Below, in pieces: positions 24,275 to 32,339 of a stretch of DNA of 38,724 nt. Position 1 is the first letter of the stretch, and every line of letters starts with the position of its first letter. Location of the stretch: contig JAEXFV010000044.1 in assembly GCA_023451115.1 (NCBI GenBank), forward strand, positions 1-38,724. Reading direction: 5' to 3'. The stretch is from Bacillota bacterium. Its GTDB lineage: Bacteria; Bacillota; Clostridia; Christensenellales; CAG-138. The notes below the pieces were generated by a model that was not told the origin of the DNA, made no database searches, and saw nothing but the letters and a program-made list of their open reading frames with translations. The translations under genes and the position numbers were made by a program.

Positions 24275-25630
24275 AAAGGCATCCACAATGGCGTAAGCCG
24301 CATGGAAGGAGAGGGGCTGCCCCGCCGCTGCCCGGTCAATGCAGGCGTTTTGTATGCTTTCAAAGTCCACATCCAAACCCTCCCGCAGCAATAATTGCTG
24401 CACCAGATCAATAAAATCTTTGATTTGCGGGTCTTTCAGGGTCACGGTGAGAGGGAAGAAGGGGTCGAACCCCTTTTTTGCCGCGGCAATCACCAGCACA
24501 TTGTCCGGCTGTAGCCCGCCCCTACGCAGGGTTGCCCGCAGGGCAGGGAAAGACGCAGCCTGCAAATCCAGATCATCCAGAAAAATCAGAAAACGGAACG
24601 GCTGGGCACAAAGCTGAGGCAGTACCCCCGCAATGGCAGCGGGCCCTACCCCTTCCGCCAATACCAGGCGCACTTCCGGCAGCTCCCGGGTGAGGGAAAG
24701 CATCTGGGTGGTTTTGCCGGTGCCGGATGCTCCGGTAATCAGCATGTTTTGTGCCCGTTCCCCCTGCATAAAGCGGATCACGTTTTTTACAATCAGTTCC
24801 CGCTCCTGATCGTAGAGGGTGATGGCGTCCTCCTGGGGCAAAGCGTCGGCAGGCAGGCCTGCAAGGGCGCCGGTTTCTTCCAGCCGGAATACCCGGCAGG
24901 CAAGAAAAGAGCTGCCAGCGCCATAAGTATTATGAAAATTCCAGATGTCGTCCAACAACAATCCCCAATCCTGGGTATGAAGGAGCCTATGATACATTTC
25001 TTCCAAAGCCTGGTCTGCCACATAAGACCCAGGCAGCCCGTCGGCTACATAACGCCAGCTTAACCATTCGTTTTCATCCAGGCTTGCAGGCAGGGCAGGG
25101 GTGGCAGGGGCAACTTCCGTATCCCCCGGCCGGGGGAGCGGACGGGAAGCGCCCCCAGACCATACTGCGCTGGACAGGGTGGAAATTGCATCCCTGTTTT
25201 GCCGGGGCTTGGAGCGCAACTCCCGCAGCCGTTCGCCGATCCAGCGCTTGAGCGTGACGCTGTTGAGCTGGCTTAAGCGGCTGATATGGGTCAGGTCGTA
25301 CCGCATGGCTGCGCTTAACGGCTCTTCCCACTGGCCTGCAGCCGCCTTTTGAGAAAAAGAGTTGGGCTGTTCCAATAGTATGTGCAACAAAAAATCGCAG
25401 AACAAATCCCCGCTGACTCTGCGGCAATTTGCTTCCAGCAGGGCTGCCGTGAGGGCATGGTACCGCTCTGCGGCCTGGGAAAGGTCGCCTCTGTCCAGCG
25501 TGTCCGCCAGCGCGCCCAGAGCGCGGATGGGGGGCGTATCCAGCAGAGGGCGTAACACCGTCAAGCGGGAGAGCGCTTCGTGAATGGCTACGATTCCTTC
25601 CCCGCAGGTCATGTCCTTATAAGCCAGCAT
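24260..25630 (-). CDS. DUF815-family AAA ATPase
   Basis: 456 residues from ATG 25630, which has AGGAGG 8 bases upstream (a longer frame to 25651 contains this ribosome site). The N-terminal half is helical and variable with an Ala/Pro-rich link near 160-185. The C-terminal half has Walker A in ITGASGTGKTTQM, Walker B in FLIFLDDLDL, and the DUF815 phrase NVLVIAAAKKGFD (usually with a region on DPF/TV). DUF815 proteins are uncharacterised AAA-like ATPases common in Clostridia and Proteobacteria. The neighbour upstream is a sensor-like membrane protein. Confidence 0.85.
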   Translation of the reverse strand: MLAYKDMTCGEGIVAIHEALSRLTVLRPLLDTPPIRALGALADTLDRGDLSQAAERYHALTAALLEANCRRVSGDLFCDFLLHILLEQPNSFSQKAAAGQWEEPLSAAMRYDLTHISRLSQLNSVTLKRWIGERLRELRSKPRQNRDAISTLSSAVWSGGASRPLPRPGDTEVAPATPALPASLDENEWLSWRYVADGLPGSYVADQALEEMYHRLLHTQDWGLLLDDIWNFHNTYGAGSSFLACRVFRLEETGALAGLPADALPQEDAITLYDQERELIVKNVIRFMQGERAQNMLITGASGTGKTTQMLSLTRELPEVRLVLAEGVGPAAIAGVLPQLCAQPFRFLIFLDDLDLQAASFPALRATLRRGGLQPDNVLVIAAAKKGFDPFFPLTVTLKDPQIKDFIDLVQQLLLREGLDVDFESIQNACIDRAAAGQPLSFHAAYAIVDAFLENH

Positions 25631-25681
25631 GAGAAAGCCTCCTATTCGCATGGACCCGAAAGCCCAAGCTTGCTATTACTT

Positions 25682-25710
25682 ATTATACTGGAATACCGGT
25701 TGCAGCACAA
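25682..25710 (-). promoter_or_regulatory. Sigma-A promoter of the DUF815 gene
   Basis: On the minus strand TTGTGC, 17 bp, TATAAT, about 50 bases before the start codon. Confidence 0.65.
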
Positions 25711-25721
25711 TGAAAACCCGC

Positions 25722-26450
25722 TTACTCCACCGGGTTAGCCGGTTTCTCCACAGGCGGCGTGTTCTGGGCCGCAGGGGCAGCCGGTTCCTGGCGGGCCAAT
25801 ACCACCAGGTCCTCCGCCAGGCTGTCCAGCCGCTCCATGTGACGGGCCAAATTCCGGGAAAGCTTTTGAAAGTTCTCCTGGCTCATGTTTTGGGAGAGCA
25901 GCGCATCCGTCACAGCCCGTAAGGTGCGCTCCTTGCCTTTGAGCTGCTGGGATAAATCCAATATGGCGTCCCGCACGGCAATTTCCTGCCCCGGGGCCGG
26001 CGGCGGGGATTGTTTGGCGCTGCGGTAGGCCTGCCCCACGACCCTGGCCCTTCGGTAAGCGCGCCGCATGGTAAAACTGAGCCAAGCGCCACGAAACACC
26101 ATGATGAACACCATAAAAGCCGTAAAGATGGCCCGCACCGCCACCTGGTCCTGGCTGCCCTGGTAGCCATAGCGCTGCAGAAGCGCCAGGCCTCTGGCAA
26201 TCTGCGCCGGGTCCCGGGGCTGGCGCAGCGCGGCGATTGCCTGCTCCACATAATCCGGGGCATATTGCTCCATCACTGCGATGAGCTTTGCATCCTGCTC
26301 CAGCGCCCGGGCATCTATGCGCCGTTCAATCCAGCTGCCCAGCAGGAATACCCCTAATAGCAGCACCAATGTGGCTGCCAGCCACCGCCGGGGCGTTTCC
26401 CGGAAGGCATGCCGGTGTTTGTTTTTGTTCAATGGGTGGGCTTTTGCCAT
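25722..26450 (-). CDS. Two-span membrane protein resembling a sensor without a kinase
   Basis: 242 residues. A basic N-terminus is followed by a transmembrane span (about 24-43), an extracytoplasmic loop of about 65 residues, a second span (about 106-125) and a helical cytoplasmic part likely to form a coiled coil (about 155-220, LSQQLKGKERTLRAVTDALL), ending in a Pro/Ala-rich tail. The layout is that of a membrane sensor, but no histidine kinase, HAMP or GGDEF domain is seen. No family recognised. AGGAG precedes the ATG, and a good promoter lies upstream. Confidence 0.65.
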   Translation of the reverse strand: MAKAHPLNKNKHRHAFRETPRRWLAATLVLLLGVFLLGSWIERRIDARALEQDAKLIAVMEQYAPDYVEQAIAALRQPRDPAQIARGLALLQRYGYQGSQDQVAVRAIFTAFMVFIMVFRGAWLSFTMRRAYRRARVVGQAYRSAKQSPPPAPGQEIAVRDAILDLSQQLKGKERTLRAVTDALLSQNMSQENFQKLSRNLARHMERLDSLAEDLVVLARQEPAAPAAQNTPPVEKPANPVE

Positions 26451-26490
26451 ATGCGCTCGCTCCTGTTATTTTCGTGATAAGGCTGCCTTT

Positions 26491-26519
26491 AGTATAGTCC
26501 TTTGCGGCGCTGGTCTCAA
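26491..26519 (-). promoter_or_regulatory. Sigma-A promoter of the sensor-like gene
   Basis: On the minus strand TTGAGA, 17 bp, TATACT. It stands back to back with the plus-strand promoter at 26536, only 16 bases away. Confidence 0.65.
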
Positions 26520-26535
26520 TCTGTTTGCGGTTTTG

Positions 26536-26565
26536 TGGACAGATGCGGCTCCTGGGGCGTATAAT
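26536..26565 (+). promoter_or_regulatory. Sigma-A promoter of murC
   Basis: TGGACA, 18 bp, TATAAT on the plus strand, starting a transcript with a leader of about 195 nt. Confidence 0.65.
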
Positions 26566-26574
26566 AGCACAGTA

Positions 26575-26705
26575 GGCGGAATGCCGCCGGGTATGAGATG
26601 AAGTAAAAAACGGGAGAGCGAAAGCCCGGAAGCGGGCGAACCCCGCAGGCGGGCCCCCGAGGCGGTGCAGAGGGGGAACGCATTAAGGCGCCAAGGGACG
26701 GCGCC
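26575..26705 (+). other. GC-rich structured leader of murC
   Basis: Four consecutive short hairpins: GGCGG/CCGCC (26575-26588), CGGG/CCCG (26611-26628), GCGGG/CCCGC (26632-26646) and GGCGCC/GGCGCC with an AAGGGAC loop (26687-26705). Between them lie purine-rich joining segments. I compared it by memory with the common riboswitch cores (glycine, cobalamin, c-di-AMP, SAM, TPP, guanidine) and could not match any. No open reading frame with a ribosome site is evident. Confidence 0.4.
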
Positions 26706-26765
26706 GGTATTTCAATGATTTTGAGATATGAAAGAACAACATCCATGGGAGGAGTATAGGGGCAT

Positions 26766-28127
26766 ATGGCAAGGCTGGAAGATGTAAAACGGGTGCATTT
26801 AATCGGTATCGGCGGGTGCAGCATGAATGGGCTGGCCCAGATTTTGGCGGCAAAAGGGTATGAAGTGACCGGCTCGGACCGCTCCCCCTCCCCTTTTACC
26901 AAACGGCTGGAGGAATTGGGCATCCCCGTTACCATCGGCCACGATGGCAAAAACGTGGAAGGGGCTCAGCTTGTCATCTATTCTGCCGCCATCAAACCGG
27001 AAAATCCGGAGCGGGCCGCGGCGAAAGCCCTGGGCATACCGGAGATGGAGCGCTCGGTGGCGTTGGGGCAGATTTCTGCCCACTTCCATCATGTGGTAGG
27101 AATTGCCGGCTGCCATGGCAAAACCACCATTACCTCCATGCTGGCGCTGATTGCGGAGCAGGATGCGCTGGACGCTACCGTGCATGTAGGCGGCTTTGTG
27201 GACTTTTTGCAGGGCGGCACCCGGCTGGGCAAGGCGGACCTGTTTATCACAGAGGCCTGCGAATATGTGGAAAGCTTCCTGACTTTAAAGCCCACCATTG
27301 CGGTAATCAACAACATTGATGACGACCATCTGGATTATTATAAAGACATTGACCATATTACGGATGCATTCCGCAAGTTTTTGGCGTTGCTGCCTGAGGA
27401 CGGGGTGTTTTTTGGCTGCGCCGACGATTTCAGGGTACGGGAGCTGATGGAAAAAGCCCAGGTGCGCACCCTGTCCTATGGCATGGCGGATGCCGACTAT
27501 GTGCCGGCGGATATTCAGTATGACCAATGGGGCAACCCGGCGTTTGATGTGGTAAAGCAGGGAAAAGGCCTGGGGCGCATTGCCTTGCAGGTGCCGGGGA
27601 AGCATAATATCGTTAACGCCCTGGCTGCTACTGCCGTGGCGCTGGAACTGGGCGCTCCCTTTGGCCTGGTGGCCAAAGCGCTGGCCCAGTATACCCTGAC
27701 CCGCCGCCGGTTTGAGTTTTTCGGGGAGCGGGATGGGATCAAGGTGTTTCACGACTATGCGCACCATCCTGCGGAAATCCGGGCCACACTGGATGCAGCC
27801 TCCCGCTATCCCCATAAAAAGCTGTGGTGCGTATTCCAGTGCAACAGCTATACCCGGGCCAAGACCCTGTTTACGGAGCATGTGGATTGCTTTCAGGATG
27901 CGGACGAGGTGCTGGTGCCGGACATCTACCCGGGGCGGGAAGTGGATACCGGCATGGTTCATGCCCGGGATATGGTGGCAGGCATTTGCGCTGCGGGCAC
28001 AAAAGCGGAATATCTGGCAACTTTTGAGGAAATCCGGGCGTATCTGGATCAGCATGCCCAAAGCGGGGATGTGGTGGTAACGGTGGGTTCCGGGGATGTA
28101 TATACCCAAACTCGCAAGCTCTTGTAA
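26766..28127 (+). CDS. murC: UDP-N-acetylmuramate-L-alanine ligase
   Basis: 453 residues. MurC adds the first amino acid, L-Ala, to UDP-MurNAc in the cytoplasm. The N-terminal Rossmann part opens HLIGIGGCSMNGLAQIL; the ATP-binding loop reads GCHGKTTITSM, with Cys where Thr is usual (GTHGKTT). The substrate part has EACEYVESFL and the C-terminal domain VFHDYAHHPAEIRATLDAA, as in MurC and not MurD/E/F. GGGAGGAG precedes the ATG. It is followed by tatD after 18 bases. Confidence 0.96.
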   Translation: MARLEDVKRVHLIGIGGCSMNGLAQILAAKGYEVTGSDRSPSPFTKRLEELGIPVTIGHDGKNVEGAQLVIYSAAIKPENPERAAAKALGIPEMERSVALGQISAHFHHVVGIAGCHGKTTITSMLALIAEQDALDATVHVGGFVDFLQGGTRLGKADLFITEACEYVESFLTLKPTIAVINNIDDDHLDYYKDIDHITDAFRKFLALLPEDGVFFGCADDFRVRELMEKAQVRTLSYGMADADYVPADIQYDQWGNPAFDVVKQGKGLGRIALQVPGKHNIVNALAATAVALELGAPFGLVAKALAQYTLTRRRFEFFGERDGIKVFHDYAHHPAEIRATLDAASRYPHKKLWCVFQCNSYTRAKTLFTEHVDCFQDADEVLVPDIYPGREVDTGMVHARDMVAGICAAGTKAEYLATFEEIRAYLDQHAQSGDVVVTVGSGDVYTQTRKLL

Positions 28128-28145
28128 AGAAAGCAGGGGAAAGCG

Positions 28146-28916
28146 ATGGAGCTGTTTGATACCCATGCCCACCTTCTGGACGAGCGGTTTGATGAGGACC
28201 GGGAGGCGGTCACGCAAAGTCTGCCCCAAAAGGGGGTGGCTTTGGCGGTAGAGGTGGCGTGCCATGTGGACGATGGGGAAAAAACGCTGGCGTTTTGCGA
28301 AGCGCACCCCTTCCTGTTTGCCGCTGTGGGTATGCACCCGCATGTGGCGGGGGAAACCACCCAGGCCCATTTGGACCAGCTCAAGCAGCAGTTATCCCAT
28401 CAAAAGGCGGTGGCCCTGGGAGAGATCGGGTTGGACTACCATTACGATTTTGCGCCCCGGGAGGTACAGCGCAAGTGGTTTGCAGCCCAGTTGGAGCTGG
28501 CGCAGGAACTGGATCTCCCGGTGGTGATCCATAGCCGTGAGGCGTGCGCTGATTGCCTGGACGTGCTCAGGGCGCACAAAAACGGCCTCAAGGGGGAAAT
28601 GCACTGCTTTTCCGGCTCATATGAAACGGCAAAAATTTGCCTGGATCTGGGGCTGTATATCGCCTTTGGCGGGGCGATTACCTTTAAAAAAGCGCCTAGG
28701 CAGCAGGAAGCGGCAGCCAAGCTGCCGTTAGATCGGCTGCTTATTGAAACCGATTGCCCTTATATGACCCCGGAGCCTTTCCGGGGCAAGCGCAACGATC
28801 CCACGCTGGTGGCGTTGGTATGCGAAAAACTGGCCCGGCTCAAAGGGGTTCCTCCGGAAACCGTAGCGGCGGTTACCATGGAAAACGGAAAGAAGCTTTT
28901 TGGGATCCGCCAGTAG
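28146..28916 (+). CDS. tatD: TatD family metal-dependent hydrolase (DNase)
   Basis: 256 residues, full length. The TIM-barrel amidohydrolase-like fold shows DTHAHLLD at the start, then GEIGLDYHYD, VIHSREA, MHCFSGS and IETDCPYMTPEP, all metal-binding or active-site segments of TatD/YcfH proteins. These enzymes are metal-dependent 3'-5' exonucleases implicated in DNA repair; in Firmicutes the gene often stands next to metG, as here one gene away. Confidence 0.94.
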   Translation: MELFDTHAHLLDERFDEDREAVTQSLPQKGVALAVEVACHVDDGEKTLAFCEAHPFLFAAVGMHPHVAGETTQAHLDQLKQQLSHQKAVALGEIGLDYHYDFAPREVQRKWFAAQLELAQELDLPVVIHSREACADCLDVLRAHKNGLKGEMHCFSGSYETAKICLDLGLYIAFGGAITFKKAPRQQEAAAKLPLDRLLIETDCPYMTPEPFRGKRNDPTLVALVCEKLARLKGVPPETVAAVTMENGKKLFGIRQ

Positions 28917-28940
28917 TTGGCCATGGAAAAGGAGGCTGCT

Positions 28941-29657
28941 ATGAGGCTTTTTTATCTGGACAATAGCGGGTTTGCCCTGGAAAAGGATGGGGCGCTGGTG
29001 GTGATGGACTGCTATAATCCCCGGGAGCATAGCATCCTCAGCAGGGAAAGCCTGAAGGGGTATGGTGCGGTGACGGTGCTTTCCAGCCATGCGCATTCCG
29101 ATCATTTTACCCCTGAAATCTACCACTTGCCCTGCAAAGCTGCCTTTGTCAATGGCTTTGATATCCCAGCCTACCCGGGAGCAATTTCGTTAGAGCCGGG
29201 GGAGACACACCGGTTAAACGGCATGGAGATCCGGGCCTTTGGCAGCACCGATGAGGGCGTATCCTTTTTTCTCCAATGGCAGGATGGCTCTTCCCTGTTT
29301 CACGCTGGGGATCTGAACAACTGGCATTGGCAGGACGAAAGCGACAAAGCCTTTATCCAGCAGGCAGAACAGGATTTTTTCAGGGTGCTGCACAGTATGC
29401 AGCCGTATTTGGGAGATGGGGAGCTGCAGATCGCCCTCTTTCCCGTAGATCCCCGGATGGGGACGGATTATTACCGGGGCGCGGTGCAGTTTGCTGAAAT
29501 GTTCCGTCCCAGGGTATTGATCCCCATGCACTTTGGGAGCAGGTTTCAGGCCCCCCAGGCCTTTTTTGAGGAGATGGTCCCCTATACTGAGGTTGCGCCG
29601 CCTGAAAAATCCGACGCACCTGTGCCGCTGCCCCATTGGGAAGACCTGCCCGGGTGA
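28941..29657 (+). CDS. MBL-fold metal-dependent hydrolase (UlaG-like)
   Basis: 238 residues from ATG 28941, preferred because GGAGG stands 6 bases upstream and the fold starts at MRLFYLDNSGF. The metallo-beta-lactamase motif is LSSHAHSDHFTPE, with later metal ligands in HAGDLNNWHWQD and LIPMHFGS. The compact form without extra domains is that of the COG2220 group; substrate unknown. It begins 24 bases after the tatD stop codon and lies upstream of the metG promoter. Confidence 0.85.
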   Translation: MRLFYLDNSGFALEKDGALVVMDCYNPREHSILSRESLKGYGAVTVLSSHAHSDHFTPEIYHLPCKAAFVNGFDIPAYPGAISLEPGETHRLNGMEIRAFGSTDEGVSFFLQWQDGSSLFHAGDLNNWHWQDESDKAFIQQAEQDFFRVLHSMQPYLGDGELQIALFPVDPRMGTDYYRGAVQFAEMFRPRVLIPMHFGSRFQAPQAFFEEMVPYTEVAPPEKSDAPVPLPHWEDLPG

Positions 29658-29675
29658 TAAAATCCCCGCGAAATG

Positions 29676-29704
29676 TTGACAAACAGGCGGTTGACGGGTA
29701 CAAT
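29676..29704 (+). promoter_or_regulatory. Strong sigma-A promoter of metG
   Basis: Consensus TTGACA, exactly 17 bp, TACAAT. Transcription would begin near 29711, just before the T-box leader. Confidence 0.85.
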
Positions 29705-29722
29705 CGAAACAATTGTATATGC

Positions 29723-29987
29723 GCGATGAAGGAAAGAGTAGATCGGATGTGTCATGCCAAGAGAGCCGGGCATTTGCTGCAAGCCTGGACATACCTTCCG
29801 GCCGAACATGGCTCCCGAGCGCCTGGGGCTGAACGCGTTTGCAAAACGCCTGAAGCCCAGCGGGCTGCGCCCGATACAGCGTGCGCTTATGAGCCGCTGG
29901 TGCCCTTTATGATGGAGCGCTGGCGGGAAGTAGGGTGGTACCACGGCAGGCTCGCGCTGTCGTCCCTAGGGACGGCAGCGTGTTTTT
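29723..29987 (+). promoter_or_regulatory. Methionine T-box leader (tRNA-sensing riboswitch) of metG
   Basis: Stem I begins GCGATGAAGGAAAGAGTA with the AGTA specifier-loop motif. The probable specifier lies in GAACATGG: ATG at 29808-29810, matching tRNA-Met. The conserved T-box AAGTAGGGTGGTACCACGG is at 29928-29946; its TGGT pairs with an ACCA tRNA end. The terminator CGCTGTCGTCC/GGACGGCAGCG followed by TGTTTTT is at 29955-29987. Uncharged tRNA-Met should stabilise the antiterminator and switch metG on. The tail of the leader (30043-30058) has a further CCCCGAA/TTCGGGG hairpin. Confidence 0.93.
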
Positions 29988-30114
29988 ATGAGGTGGCCGC
30001 AGCGGCAGCTGTGGCATAGTATCGAAATGAAGTCCCCGAAGCCTAAGGGGTTCGGGGAAGAATATGAAAACAATGACGACGGTATAGAAAGGGCAATACA
30101 AGGAGGAAGGCATC

Positions 30115-32100
30115 ATGGCAGAACGAAACACCTTTTACATTACAACCCCCATCTATTATCCCAGCGATAAGCTCCACATTGGCCACGCCTACTGCACCGT
30201 GGCGGCGGACGCCATCGCCCGCTATAAGCGGCAGAATGGGTATGATGTGTATTTCCTGACCGGCTCGGACGAGCATGGGCAGAAGATTGAGCGGGTAGCG
30301 GCAAAAAACGGGGAAACCCCCAAACAGTATGTGGACCGTATTGTAGATGGGTTCAAAGCTTTGTGGAAGCTGTTGGACATCTCCAATGACGGTTTTGTCC
30401 GTACCACAGACGATTACCATGAAAAAGCGGTGCAGAAAATCTTTAAAAAGCTATACGAACAGGGAGACATTTACAAATCCTCTTATACCGGGCATTACTG
30501 TACGCCCTGCGAAAGCTTTTGGCTGGAGCGCCAGCTAAAAGACGGTTGCTGCCCAGACTGCGGCAGGCCGGTGGAGCTGGTGGAGGAAGAGAGCTATTTC
30601 TTCAAAATGAGCAAGTATGCCGACCGCCTCATCCAGCACATCAAAGACCACCCCGAGTTTATCCAGCCCCCTTCCCGGGCCAATGAGATGCTGCAGAATT
30701 TCCTGCTGCCGGGGCTGGAGGACCTGTGCGTGTCCCGCACCAGCTTTAAATGGGGCATCCCGGTAGACTTTGACGACAAACATGTAGTATATGTCTGGCT
30801 GGACGCCCTGTCCAACTATATCACCAAACTGGGCTTTTATAGTGACGACGATAGTATGTACCGCAAATATTGGCCCGCAGACCTGCACCTGGTGGGCAAG
30901 GAAATCGTGCGCTTCCACACCATCATCTGGCCCATCATGCTGATGGCATTGGGCGAGCCGCTGCCCAAGCAGGTGTTCGGCCATGGCTGGCTGGTATTGG
31001 ACGGGGGGAAAATGAGCAAATCCAAGGGCAACGTGGTGGATCCGGTAAAGCTGTGCCAGCGTTACGGCGTGGACGCCATCCGCTATTTCCTCCTGCGGGA
31101 AGTACCCTTTGGGGCGGACGGGGTGTTTTCCAACGAGGCCCTGATCAACCGCATCAACAGCGATCTTGCAAACGATTTGGGAAACCTGCTCTCCCGTACC
31201 GTTGCCATGATCGATAAATATCTGGGAGGCGTGATTGCTGCGCCTACCGCGCCGGACGCGGAGCAGGATGAAATGCTTCTGGGCCTGTGCAAAGGCTTGA
31301 CCGCCGCCGTAGAAGCGCAGATGACGGAGCTGAAACTGCCGGAAGCGTTACAGGAAATCTGGAAAGTGGTAAGCGCCGCAAATAAATATATCGATGTGAC
31401 CATGCCCTGGGTGCTGGCGAAAGACGAGGCCAACCGGGCGCGGCTGGAAACCGTGCTGTATCACCTGGCAGAAAGCCTGCGGTATGTGGCGGTGATGGTG
31501 CAGCCTTTCCTGACCTCTACCCCCAAAAAGATGTTCCAGCAGCTGGGGCTGGAGGGCAACAGCGCGCTGCAGGCGGTGGAGAGCCTGGAAACCTTTGGCG
31601 GCATCCCGGCAGGCACCCGGGTGTACAAAGGGGAGGCTCTGTTCCCCCGTATCGACGTGCAGAAAGAACTGGAAGCTTTGGAGGCGGAAACGCAGGCCGC
31701 AAAAGCTGCTGCAGAGGCTGCCGCAGCGCCGGCGCAGCCGCAAAAGGCGGAAGAAAAGGCCCCGAAAAAGCCGGAAATCGATTACGAGGATTTTGATAAG
31801 CTGGATTTGCGCCTGGCCAAGGTAATCGACTGCTGCGAGGTGAAACGCAGCAAAAAACTTTTGAAGTTTACCCTCAAAGTTGGCGATGAGGAACGCACGG
31901 TGGTGTCCGGCATCAAAGCCTGGTACAAACCGGAGGATTTGATTGGGAAAACCATGGTGTTGGTATATAATCTCAAGCCCGTTACCATCTGCGGGGTAGA
32001 GAGCCAGGGCATGCTGTTGTCCGCCTCCGATGCGGAAGACGTACACCTCTCCGCCCTCACCACCATGAGCGATATGCCCGATGGCATTACGGTGCGCTAA
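30115..32100 (+). CDS. metG: Methionyl-tRNA synthetase with C-terminal tRNA-binding domain
   Basis: 661 residues. Class I synthetase charging tRNA-Met. HIGH motif in LHIGHAYCTVAADAI near residue 18, KMSKS at 299-303 (GGKMSKSKGNVV). A zinc-knuckle insertion has two CxxC pairs (CTPCESFW and CCPDCGRP). The anticodon-binding helical domain is followed by an Ala/Lys-rich linker and a Trbp111/EMAPII-like OB-fold (DFDKLDLRLAKVIDCCEVKR to the end) that supports dimerisation and tRNA binding. AGGAGG precedes the ATG. Controlled by the T-box upstream. Confidence 0.97.
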   Translation: MAERNTFYITTPIYYPSDKLHIGHAYCTVAADAIARYKRQNGYDVYFLTGSDEHGQKIERVAAKNGETPKQYVDRIVDGFKALWKLLDISNDGFVRTTDDYHEKAVQKIFKKLYEQGDIYKSSYTGHYCTPCESFWLERQLKDGCCPDCGRPVELVEEESYFFKMSKYADRLIQHIKDHPEFIQPPSRANEMLQNFLLPGLEDLCVSRTSFKWGIPVDFDDKHVVYVWLDALSNYITKLGFYSDDDSMYRKYWPADLHLVGKEIVRFHTIIWPIMLMALGEPLPKQVFGHGWLVLDGGKMSKSKGNVVDPVKLCQRYGVDAIRYFLLREVPFGADGVFSNEALINRINSDLANDLGNLLSRTVAMIDKYLGGVIAAPTAPDAEQDEMLLGLCKGLTAAVEAQMTELKLPEALQEIWKVVSAANKYIDVTMPWVLAKDEANRARLETVLYHLAESLRYVAVMVQPFLTSTPKKMFQQLGLEGNSALQAVESLETFGGIPAGTRVYKGEALFPRIDVQKELEALEAETQAAKAAAEAAAAPAQPQKAEEKAPKKPEIDYEDFDKLDLRLAKVIDCCEVKRSKKLLKFTLKVGDEERTVVSGIKAWYKPEDLIGKTMVLVYNLKPVTICGVESQGMLLSASDAEDVHLSALTTMSDMPDGITVR

Positions 32101-32138
32101 TAACCGGCCCTGGGCAAAGAAAAACCATTTCTCAGCAG

Positions 32139-32167
32139 AAAAAAGCGGGGATTTTCCCCGCTTTTTT
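32139..32167 (+). terminator. metG terminator
   Basis: AAAAAAGCGGGGA and TCCCCGCTTTTTT form a perfect stem with a 3-nt loop, 39 bases after the metG stop codon. Confidence 0.9.
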
Positions 32168-32221
32168 ACAGTTCACACATTTTTTCGTTCCATTTTTACC
32201 GGGATGATAGTACACTGTACA

Positions 32222-32303
32222 AAGAATGATTGTATTTCATTCTTCCGAATCCGTGGGGATTCGGGATTTCAGCAAGGAGAATGTCAAGGCTTCTGGCTTT
32301 GAC
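32222..32303 (+). other. Hairpin-rich glmS leader
   Basis: Three neighbouring hairpins stand before glmS: AAGAATGA/TCATTCTT (32222-32244), CGAATCC/GGATTCG (32246-32263) and GTCAAGGC/GCTTTGAC with one G-U pair (32283-32303). No glmS ribozyme core is visible. A promoter may lie around 32190-32216 but its boxes are poor. Confidence 0.5.
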
Positions 32304-32339
32304 CACCATTTTCATTGCATTGCAAGGAGGAATACAGCC

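Noticed and set aside
24455..24480. tRNA-like GGTTCGA sequence on the minus strand
   Set aside because: It lies within the conserved DUF815 coding sequence and no cloverleaf can be formed around it.
26575..26705. Known riboswitch upstream of murC
   Set aside because: Partial likeness to GGAGAG-type glycine riboswitch motifs does not extend to the conserved CCGAAG and CAGG segments, so no class is claimed.
27285..28370. 361-codon minus-strand frame opposite murC and tatD
   Set aside because: Both genes beneath it are well conserved and the frame spans their junction without a ribosome site.
32168..32339. glmS ribozyme
   Set aside because: The conserved AGCGCC cleavage core and downstream pseudoknot segments were not found.
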